6,605 nt of DNA. It comes from Armatimonadota bacterium (GTDB lineage: Bacteria > Sysuimicrobiota > Sysuimicrobiia > Sysuimicrobiales > Humicultoraceae). Below the pieces are notes generated by a model. That model saw only the letters and a program-made list of their open reading frames with translations, made no database searches and was not told where the DNA came from. This document shows, piece by piece, positions 1-6,605 of the stretch. The number at the start of each line of letters is the position of its first letter. The stretch's first letter is position 1. Location of the stretch: the NCBI GenBank assembly GCA_016198805.1, contig JACQHU010000021.1, forward strand, positions 1-6,605. The letters are read 5' to 3'. The position numbers and the translations under genes were made by a program.

Positions 1-186
1 CAGGCGGCCGACCTGGAGAAGGGCTCCGGAGAACCGAACAAGACCAAGGTCGGGACAGTGACCCGGCAGCAGGTGCGCGAGATCGCCGAGCGCAAGATGC
101 CCGACCTGAACGCGAACACGATCGAAGCCGCGATGCGCATGATCGAGGGGACCGCCCGGTCGATGGGCATCGAGGTGGTCGGCTGA
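1..186 (+). CDS. rplK: 50S ribosomal protein L11, C-terminal part (5' end outside window)
   Basis: The first 61 codons in frame 1 end at TGA (184-186) and match the C-terminal half of ribosomal protein L11. The stretch VTRQQVREIAERKMPDLNAN followed by TIEAAMRMIEGTARSMGIEV is the family signature of this three-helix domain. It binds the GTPase-associated region of 23S rRNA (helices 43/44) at the base of the L7/L12 stalk, where translation factors act. L11 is usually about 140 residues, so a little over half, including the N-terminal domain, lies upstream of the window. rplA follows after 69 bases, the usual rplK-rplA order, so the two are probably co-transcribed from a promoter outside the window. 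Nothing looks truncated apart from the window edge. Identification is firm. Confidence 0.97.
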   Translation, partial: QAADLEKGSGEPNKTKVGTVTRQQVREIAERKMPDLNANTIEAAMRMIEGTARSMGIEVVG

Positions 187-203
187 CGCGGCACCAGACC
201 GCG
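187..203 (+). other. small hairpin right after the rplK stop
   Basis: CGCGG (187-191) and CCGCG (199-203) form a perfect 5-bp stem with a 7-nt loop directly after the TGA. No T-run follows, so it is not an intrinsic terminator. It may protect or punctuate the rplK-rplA message, or it may be chance in GC-rich DNA. The rest of the 69-base gap holds only the rplA ribosome binding site. Confidence 0.3.
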
Positions 204-242
204 GCAGACGCGGGAGGGGCTTTTGACCCCGACAGGACCGCG

Positions 243-248
243 AGGAGG
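243..248 (+). promoter_or_regulatory. rplA ribosome binding site
   Basis: AGGAGG lies 7 bases before ATG 256, which is ideal spacing, and this decides the rplA start. An upstream in-frame TTG at 223 also has a purine-rich stretch (GGGAGGGG, 212-219), but only 3 bases away. Starting there would add 11 residues not seen in L1 proteins. Confidence 0.85.
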
Positions 249-255
249 CAACCCC

Positions 256-960
256 ATGAGACGGCACAGCAAGCGGTATGCGGCGGCCGCGCAGCAGCGC
301 GTCCCGCGCCAGCTCTACGCGCCGGAGGAGGCGGTGCGCCTGGTCCGGGCCACCGCGTCGGCGAAGTTCAACGAGACGATCGAGGCGCATGTGCGCCTGG
401 GTGTCGATCCCAAGCAGGCCGACCAGCAGGTGCGCGGGACGGTCGTGCTGCCGCACGGCACCGGCCGGTCGCCGCGGGTGCTGGTGTTCGCCAAGGGCGA
501 GAAGGCCAAGGAGGCGGAGGCGGCCGGCGCCGACTTCGTCGGCGCCGAGGACCTGATCGAGAAGATTCAGGGCGGGTGGCTCGAGTTCGATGTGGCCGTC
601 GCGACCCCGGATGTCATGAACCTGGTCAGCCGCCTGGGACGGGTGCTGGGCCCGCGCGGCCTGATGCCCAACCCCAAGGCCGGCACCGTGACCTTCGACC
701 TGGCCCGGGCAGTGCGGGACATCAAGGCGGGGAAGATCGAGTTCCGCCTGGACAAGGCCGGCATCATCCACGCTCCCATCGGCAAGGCCCAGTTCACCGA
801 GGCCCAGCTCCTGGAGAACCTGACGACGCTGGTGGACGCAGTGGTCCGCGCCCGCCCCGCCGCAGCGAAGGGACAGTACATCAAATCCCTGGTGGTGGCG
901 GCCACGATGGGGCCGGGCATCCGGATTGATCCGGCCAAGGCCAACGGCGGCCGGGTCTGA
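256..960 (+). CDS. rplA: 50S ribosomal protein L1
   Basis: This encodes ribosomal protein L1, which binds 23S rRNA helices 76-78 and forms the mobile L1 stalk that helps release deacylated tRNA from the E site. From ATG 256 the protein is 234 residues, the same length as E. coli L1. Family motifs appear in order: AKFNET near residues 36-41, VVLPHGTGRS near 63-72, the hallmark LGPRGLMPNPKAGTVT at about 131-146, GIIHAPIGK near 169-177, and TMGPGIRIDP near the C-terminus. The ATG was chosen because AGGAGG sits 7 bases upstream and the N-terminus then begins with the usual basic segment (MRRHSKRY). In E. coli L1 represses translation of the rplK-rplA message; the L1 target there lies upstream of rplK, so it would be outside this window. 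The gene ends with TGA and has no intrinsic terminator after it. Confidence 0.98.
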   Translation: MRRHSKRYAAAAQQRVPRQLYAPEEAVRLVRATASAKFNETIEAHVRLGVDPKQADQQVRGTVVLPHGTGRSPRVLVFAKGEKAKEAEAAGADFVGAEDLIEKIQGGWLEFDVAVATPDVMNLVSRLGRVLGPRGLMPNPKAGTVTFDLARAVRDIKAGKIEFRLDKAGIIHAPIGKAQFTEAQLLENLTTLVDAVVRARPAAAKGQYIKSLVVAATMGPGIRIDPAKANGGRV

Positions 961-972
961 GCCCTGACCCCG

Positions 973-997
973 GGTGACGCCGGTGACGCCGGTGACG
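973..997 (+). repeat. 9-bp tandem repeat upstream of the rplJ promoter
   Basis: GGTGACGCC occurs at 973-981 and 982-990, with a partial third copy (GGTGACG) at 991-997. It lies between the rplA stop and the -35 box at 1006. Nothing else occupies 961-1005. It could be replication slippage or repeated contacts for a DNA-binding protein; no function can be assigned. Confidence 0.7.
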
Positions 998-1005
998 AGA
1001 GGCGT

Positions 1006-1034
1006 TTGACGGCCCCGGGGGGCCGTGGTAGAAT
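1006..1034 (+). promoter_or_regulatory. strong sigma-70/sigma-A promoter for rplJ-rplL
   Basis: TTGACG (1006-1011) and TAGAAT (1029-1034) are separated by exactly 17 bases. Each box matches the consensus at five of six positions. TG at 1026-1027 supplies an extended -10 element. The expected transcription start is about base 1041, giving a leader of roughly 200 nt before rplJ. A promoter here is usual for rplJL operons and would allow L10 and L7/L12 to be made independently of rplK-rplA. Confidence 0.85.
1009..1026 (+). repeat. inverted repeat filling the promoter spacer
   Basis: ACGGCC (1009-1014) and GGCCGT (1021-1026) are perfect inverted arms around CCGGGG. The repeat overlaps the -35 box and fills most of the spacer. 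As RNA it would be a hairpin on read-through transcripts from rplA, but no T-run follows, so it is not a normal terminator. It could be an operator or simply a GC-rich spacer. Confidence 0.5.
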
Positions 1035-1036
1035 GT

Positions 1037-1092
1037 CGCGGGCGTGCAGCCCGCGTGCACCAGCACGCTGAGTTGATGGCACGCTGAACTCA
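1037..1092 (+). other. 5' end of the rplJ leader: overlapping alternative hairpins
   Basis: Several stems compete near the predicted transcript start. CGCGGGC (1037-1043) pairs perfectly with GCCCGCG (1049-1055). GCGTGC (1053-1058) pairs with GCACGC (1063-1068) around an ACCA loop; it shares bases 1053-1055 with the first stem, so the two exclude each other. GCACGCTGA recurs at 1063-1071 and 1079-1087, so either copy can meet either GCGTGC (1043-1048 or 1053-1058). TGAGTT (1069-1074) can also pair with AACTCA (1087-1092). If transcription starts near 1041 the first stem would lose its outer bases. Confidence 0.5.
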
Positions 1093-1104
1093 AGAGAAGA
1101 ATGA

Positions 1105-1187
1105 CGGCCGCCACACGGCGGCCGCGCGCCGTAGACAGCAGGTGCCCGCACTGCGGGCTGAAAGACGCCAGTCGCCTGCCGAGGAGC
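1105..1187 (+). ncRNA. L10 leader (L10-L12 complex binding element in the rplJ mRNA)
   Basis: The strands GTAGACAGCAGG (1131-1142) and CCTGCCGAGGAG (1175-1186) are the conserved kink-turn halves of the L10 leader family as I know it. GCAGG (1138-1142) pairs with CCTGC (1175-1179). Inside lies a perfect hairpin, GCCCGC (1144-1149) with GCGGGC (1153-1158). A second very stable hairpin precedes the core: CGGCCGCC (1105-1112) with GGCGGCCG (1117-1124) around an ACAC loop. Bound L10-L12 complex reports stalk-protein excess and lowers rplJ-rplL expression. The position, between the promoter and rplJ, is exactly where this element belongs. A covariance-model hit would confirm it; the outer stem boundaries are my estimate. 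Confidence 0.88.
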
Positions 1188-1198
1188 GGATCGGGGAG

Positions 1199-1228
1199 GG
1201 ACCCGTCTGCGGCGGGTCCTGTTGATTT
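1199..1228 (+). terminator. possible attenuator hairpin in the rplJ leader
   Basis: GGACCCG (1199-1205) and CGGGTCC (1213-1219) form a perfect 7-bp GC-rich stem with a 7-nt loop. It is followed by TGTTGATTT (1220-1228), with 6 T in 9 bases. This is a weak intrinsic terminator shape between the L10 leader and the rplJ start. In Bacillus the rplJL operon is known to be controlled by L10-L12-dependent attenuation. GCCCGC inside the kink-turn hairpin (1144-1149) could pair with GCGGGT (1212-1217, one G-U) as an antiterminator; this is inference. It might instead be a hairpin affecting access to the rplJ ribosome binding site. Confidence 0.5.
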
Positions 1229-1247
1229 CCTGGAGGGCGAACGGTTA

Positions 1248-1784
1248 ATGCCTCGACCTGAGAAAGTCGAAGAGGTGCAGCGACTGGAAGCCCGGTTGCG
1301 CAAGGCGGCCGGGGTCATCCTGACAGATTTCCGCGGCCTGACCGTCGGCGAGATCACGACCCTGCGGGGAAGGCTCCGGGAAGCCGGGGCCGAGTACCGG
1401 GTCGTGAAGAACCGGCTGCTGGGGATCGCCAGCTCCGCGGTGGGCATCCGGGGCCTGGACAGGTACCTGGAAGGGCCGACCGCCGCGGCGTTCGTGGAGC
1501 GGGACCCGGCGGCCGCGGCGAAGGTCATTCAGGAGTTCATCCGGCAAACGCGCAAACTCGCCCTGAAGGGGAGCGTCGTCGAGGGCCAGGTCTATGACGA
1601 GGCCCAGACCCGGGCGCTGGCCGATCTGCCCGGCCGAGGGGACCTGCTGGCCCATGTGCTGAGTGCCCTGTCCGGGCCGCCGTCGAGCCTGGCCGGCCTG
1701 CTGGCGGCACCGATGCGTGAGTGCGTGTCGATCCTGGAGCAGCGAGCGCAGCCGCCGGGCTCTTCGGAGACCCAGGCGGCATAA
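1248..1784 (+). CDS. rplJ: 50S ribosomal protein L10
   Basis: This encodes the 178-residue stalk base protein L10 (also called P0). It anchors L7/L12 dimers to 23S rRNA beside L11 and represses its own operon. The N-terminal RNA-binding domain shows ILTDFRGLTVGEITTLR near residues 24-40, then AEYRVVKNRLL (48-58) and LEGPTAAAF (74-82). LPGRGDLLAHVLSAL lies at about 127-141, followed by a C-terminal helical segment (142-167) that should hold the L12 dimers, and a short Pro/Ser/Ala tail. ATG 1248 was chosen because GGAGGG (1232-1237) lies upstream at a slightly long spacing and because an L10 N-terminus begins there. An in-frame ATG at 1101 would run through the L10 leader RNA and is rejected. 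The length is slightly above the usual 165-175 residues because of the tail. rplL follows after 40 bases. Confidence 0.97.
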   Translation: MPRPEKVEEVQRLEARLRKAAGVILTDFRGLTVGEITTLRGRLREAGAEYRVVKNRLLGIASSAVGIRGLDRYLEGPTAAAFVERDPAAAAKVIQEFIRQTRKLALKGSVVEGQVYDEAQTRALADLPGRGDLLAHVLSALSGPPSSLAGLLAAPMRECVSILEQRAQPPGSSETQAA

Positions 1785-1791
1785 TGCCATC

Positions 1792-1803
1792 ATCACGCGT
1801 GAT
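1792..1803 (+). repeat. 12-bp perfect palindrome between rplJ and rplL
   Basis: ATCACGCGTGAT is its own reverse complement. It lies 7 bases after the rplJ stop and ahead of the rplL ribosome binding site, in a 40-base gap. It could be a protein binding site or a short hairpin separating the two reading frames. Chance occurrence is possible, though 12-bp perfect palindromes are uncommon in so short a gap. Confidence 0.6.
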
Positions 1804-1824
1804 AAGGGAAGGGGAGGGACCCAC

Positions 1825-2211
1825 GTGGCACGCCTGACGAAAGAAGAGCTGGTCGAAGCCCTCAGCGAGCTCAAGGTCCTCGAGCTCGTCGAGCTGAACA
1901 AGGCCCTGCAGGAGAAGTGGGGGGTTTCTGCGGCGGCGCCGGTCGCCATGATGGCGGCCGCCACAGCGGCGCCGGGGGCGGCGGCCGTCACGGAGGAGCA
2001 GACGGAGTTCGACGTCATCCTCCAGACCATGGGCGAGAAGAAGATCCAGGTCATCAAGGTCGTTCGCGAGTTGACCGGCTTGGGCCTCAAGGAGGCGAAG
2101 GACCTGGTGGACGGCGCGCCGAAACCGGTAAAGGAGAAGGTCAGCCGCCAGGAGGCCGAGACCATCAAGAAGAAGCTCGAGGCCGAGGGCGCGACCGTTA
2201 CCGTCAAATAG
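1825..2211 (+). CDS. rplL: 50S ribosomal protein L7/L12
   Basis: This encodes the 128-residue stalk protein L7/L12, present in several copies per ribosome, which recruits and stimulates EF-Tu, EF-G and other GTPase factors. The N-terminal dimerisation domain (about 1-34, LTKEELVEALSELKVLELVE) binds L10. An Ala/Pro-rich hinge (about 35-56) follows, then the factor-binding globular domain (57-128) with KKIQVIKVVRELTGLGLKEA at about 72-91. K73, I77, K78 and R81 match the factor-contact positions known from E. coli (K65, I69, K70, R73). The start is GTG 1825, with GGGGAGGG (1811-1818) 6 bases upstream; no in-frame ATG lies nearby. A strong ribosome binding site suits the need for more L12 than L10. 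The gene shares the rplJ promoter and ends with TAG. Confidence 0.97.
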   Translation: MARLTKEELVEALSELKVLELVELNKALQEKWGVSAAAPVAMMAAATAAPGAAAVTEEQTEFDVILQTMGEKKIQVIKVVRELTGLGLKEAKDLVDGAPKPVKEKVSRQEAETIKKKLEAEGATVTVK

Positions 2212-2224
2212 CCGGACCACCGGC
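2211..2224 (+). other. short hairpin at the rplL stop
   Basis: GCCGG (2211-2215) and CCGGC (2220-2224) form a 5-bp stem with loop ACCA, beginning at the last base of the rplL stop codon. No T-run follows, so it is not a terminator on its own. It may mark or protect the rplJ-rplL message end. Confidence 0.3.
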
Positions 2225-2240
2225 AGCGGACCAGGGGCTC

Positions 2241-2269
2241 TTGACAGAGGCGGGGCTCCGCAGTACCTT
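2241..2269 (+). promoter_or_regulatory. candidate promoter for rpoB-rpoC
   Basis: A perfect consensus -35 box, TTGACA (2241-2246), is followed after 17 bases by TACCTT (2264-2269). The second box keeps the T, A and final T of the -10 consensus but is otherwise weak. Transcription would start near 2276, leaving a leader of about 275 nt before rpoB. The -35 box is flanked by direct copies of GGGGCTC at 2234-2240 and 2252-2258. The perfect -35 box at the head of a gene gap makes it plausible, but the -10 is not convincing. Confidence 0.45.
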
Positions 2270-2349
2270 TGTGTTTACGGGTTTTCGGCGGGGCTGCCGC
2301 GTGCGGGTGAGCAAGCGAATCTGGGCACGTGAACTGAGCGAGGGCAAAG

Positions 2350-2390
2350 CAGGGGGACCGTCCGGCGGGACCGGCCCTGGTTTCGTCTTT
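2350..2390 (+). terminator. terminator-like or attenuator hairpin between rplL and rpoB
   Basis: CAGGG (2350-2354) pairs with CCCTG (2375-2379). Inside, CCGTCC (2358-2363) pairs with GGA plus CGG (2368-2374, one bulged C) around a GGCG loop. GTTTCGTCTTT follows at 2380-2390, with 7 T in the last 10 bases. The shape is an imperfect intrinsic terminator. In E. coli a partial terminator in this same gap lowers rpoB relative to rplL, and this may do the same. The bulges and broken T-run suggest partial rather than full termination. Confidence 0.55.
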
Positions 2391-2414
2391 CCGTGAGGAT
2401 CACCCCACCCCTCG

Positions 2415-2427
2415 CTGCGCTCCGCAG
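2415..2427 (+). other. small hairpin in the rpoB leader
   Basis: CTGCG (2415-2419) and CGCAG (2423-2427) form a perfect 5-bp stem around CTC. It lies between the terminator-like hairpin and the long bulged stem. No function is known; it is listed because the whole gap is rich in stems. Confidence 0.3.
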
Positions 2428-2430
2428 ATC

Positions 2431-2486
2431 GTACCTCTCTAGCGGGTATCCCACAGTTACGAGATCGCTAGGGGATCGTCAGGTAC
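2431..2486 (+). other. long bulged stem-loop in the rpoB leader
   Basis: GTACC (2431-2435) pairs with GGTAC (2482-2486). Without a break on the 5' side, TCTCTAGCGG (2436-2445) pairs with TCGCTAGGGG (2465-2474), including two T-G pairs and a terminal G-T. This gives a stem of about 15 pairs with a 7-nt bulge (ATCGTCA, 2475-2481) on the 3' side. GTA (2446-2448) can extend it by pairing with TAC (2458-2460), leaving GAGA (2461-2464) bulged. It ends 4 bases before a possible upstream ORF. It resembles no RNA family that I recognise. Confidence 0.5.
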
Positions 2487-2490
2487 ACGC

Positions 2491-2538
2491 ATGACTCACC
2501 GCGCCGGGTGGCGCGGTGCGGACTTCTCGCGGAGGTGA
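2491..2538 (+). CDS. possible 15-codon upstream ORF of rpoB
   Basis: ATG 2491 opens a frame reading MTHRAGWRGADFSRR and stopping at TGA 2536-2538. A weak ribosome binding site, AGGT (2481-2484), lies 6 bases upstream. The TGA is part of the rpoB Shine-Dalgarno sequence GGAGGTGA (2531-2538), so a ribosome finishing the peptide would stand on the rpoB initiation region. The frame runs through the whole 9-bp hairpin at 2497-2518, so its translation would open that hairpin. This suggests translational coupling or a leader peptide. The peptide itself resembles nothing I know. The ORF is short enough to arise by chance, and only its placement supports it. Confidence 0.35.
   Translation: MTHRAGWRGADFSRR
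2497..2518 (+). other. perfect 9-bp hairpin upstream of rpoB
   Basis: CACCGCGCC (2497-2505) and GGCGCGGTG (2510-2518) are exact reverse complements around a GGGT loop. This would be a very stable RNA hairpin ending 12 bases before the rpoB ribosome binding site. No T-run follows, so it is not an intrinsic terminator. It may keep the initiation region open, act as a pause site, or respond to translation of the small upstream ORF. Confidence 0.6.
2531..2538 (+). promoter_or_regulatory. rpoB ribosome binding site
   Basis: GGAGGTGA is a near-perfect complement of the 16S rRNA 3' end and the best Shine-Dalgarno match in the gap. The nearest usable start downstream is GTG 2550, 11 bases from its end, which is longer than usual. 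ATG 2568 has only GAGG directly against it, and ATG 2619 has no site. Confidence 0.7.
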
Positions 2539-2549
2539 CGCCTTCCACC

Positions 2550-5954
<3,405 letters not shown>

Positions 5955-5957
5955 CCC

Positions 5958-6605
5958 ATGCAGGACGTCAACAACTTCTCGGCGGTCAAAATCGGCCTGG
6001 CCTCGCCGGAGCACATCCGGGCGTGGTCGCATGGCGAGGTCAAGAAGCCGGAGACCATCAACTACCGGACGCTGAAGCCGGAGCGGGACGGGTTGTTCTG
6101 CGAGCGCATCTTCGGCCCCACCAGGGACTGGGAGTGCCACTGCGGCAAGTACAAGCGCATCCGGTTCAAGGGCATCGTCTGCGACCGGTGTGGCGTGGAG
6201 GTCACCCGGGCCAAGGTGCGGCGCGAGCGGATGGGCCACATCGAGCTCGCCGCGCCGGTCTGCCACATCTGGTACCTCAAGGGCGTGCCCAGCCGGATCG
6301 GCCTGCTGCTGGACATGTCGCCGCGGGCCCTGGAGCGCGTCGTCTACTTCGCCGCCTACGTGGTCGTGGACCCCGGTACCACCCCGCTCCAGAAGCGCCA
6401 GCTCCTGACCGAGAACGAGTACCGCGACATGCGCGAGAAGTACGGCGCCAACTTCCGGGCGGGAATGGGCGCCGAGGCCATTAAGGAACTCCTGGAGGAG
6501 CTGGACCTGGAGAAGCTGGGCCGGCAGCTCCGCGCCGACCTGCGGGGCGCCGCGGGACAGAAGCGCGTGAAGACCCTCAAGCGCCTGGAGGTCGCCGAGG
6601 CCTTC
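5958..6605 (+). CDS. rpoC: DNA-directed RNA polymerase beta' subunit, N-terminal part (3' end outside window)
   Basis: This encodes the first 216 residues of beta', the subunit that carries the catalytic magnesium-binding loop (not yet reached here) and the clamp. The start MQDVNNFSAVKIGLASPEHI is followed by KPETINYRTLKPERDGLFCE and RIFGPTRDWECHCGKYKRI. The N-terminal zinc-binding site is complete, with C60, C62, C75 and C78. GHIELAAPVCHIWYLKGVPS and IGLLLDMSPRALERVVYFAA continue the clamp region. ATG 5958 lies 3 bases after the rpoB stop. Its ribosome binding site, GGAGG (5942-5946), is inside the last codons of rpoB, 11 bases upstream, so translational coupling with rpoB is expected. The frame is open to the last base of the window. 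Identification is firm. Confidence 0.97.
   Translation, partial: MQDVNNFSAVKIGLASPEHIRAWSHGEVKKPETINYRTLKPERDGLFCERIFGPTRDWECHCGKYKRIRFKGIVCDRCGVEVTRAKVRRERMGHIELAAPVCHIWYLKGVPSRIGLLLDMSPRALERVVYFAAYVVVDPGTTPLQKRQLLTENEYRDMREKYGANFRAGMGAEAIKELLEELDLEKLGRQLRADLRGAAGQKRVKTLKRLEVAEAF

Noticed and set aside
223..255. Longer L1 starting at TTG 223
   Set aside because: The added 11 residues are not typical of L1, and ATG 256 has a better spaced AGGAGG and gives the standard length.
1101..1247. N-terminal extension of L10 starting at ATG 1101
   Set aside because: The segment is the L10 leader RNA with kink-turn strands and hairpins. L10 homology begins at 1248, which has its own ribosome binding site.
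1663..1824. N-terminal extension of L7/L12 into rplJ
   Set aside because: The upstream frame overlaps rplJ in a different frame and encodes Arg-rich shadow sequence. GTG 1825 has a good ribosome binding site and starts the typical L12 N-terminus.
2301..2396. 31-codon frame from GTG 2301 running through the terminator-like hairpin
   Set aside because: It has only a weak G-run as a ribosome binding site, and its Gly/Pro-rich end is dictated by the hairpin sequence. A leader peptide cannot be excluded but is not supported.

Overview
The window is a conserved ribosomal-protein and RNA-polymerase cluster from a high-G+C bacterium, all on the + strand: rplK (3' end), rplA, rplJ, rplL, rpoB, rpoC (5' end). 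No mobile element, CRISPR array, tRNA or accessory gene is visible. I see no unknown protein-coding system. The interest lies in the non-coding parts, chiefly the rplJ leader and the 338-base rplL-rpoB gap.

Organism: base composition is roughly two-thirds G+C by eye. The rifampicin-site segment of the RpoB protein reads [20 protein letters not shown], as I recall it from Bacillus-type polymerases. RpoB lacks the large lineage-specific insertions of Proteobacteria, and the start of RpoC is also Bacillota-like. A stretch near the RpoB N-terminus looks more like Chloroflexota. I infer a high-GC Gram-positive-like or related Terrabacteria lineage, but the exact phylum cannot be fixed from this window.

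Layout: 1-186 encodes the C-terminal RNA-binding domain of L11, and 256-960 encodes L1. Bases 961-1247 hold a strong sigma-70/sigma-A-type promoter (TTGACG, 17 bases, TAGAAT with an extended -10 TG), then a roughly 200-nt leader. That leader contains 5' hairpins, a recognisable L10-leader kink-turn element and a possible attenuator hairpin before rplJ (1248-1784). rplL (1825-2211) follows after a 40-base gap with a 12-bp perfect palindrome. The rplL-rpoB gap (2212-2549) holds a candidate promoter, a terminator-like hairpin with a T-rich tail, a long bulged stem-loop, and a possible 15-codon upstream ORF. That ORF covers a perfect 9-bp hairpin, and its stop codon lies inside the rpoB Shine-Dalgarno sequence. 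rpoB runs 2550-5954, and rpoC starts 3 bases after its stop and leaves the window at 6605.

How it works together: L11, L1, L10 and L7/L12 build the two stalks of the large ribosomal subunit, while beta and beta' are the catalytic core of RNA polymerase. Excess L10-L12 complex is expected to bind the rplJ leader and lower its own expression. The structured rplL-rpoB gap would let polymerase subunits be made at a lower rate than L7/L12, the role played by the attenuator in the same place in E. coli.
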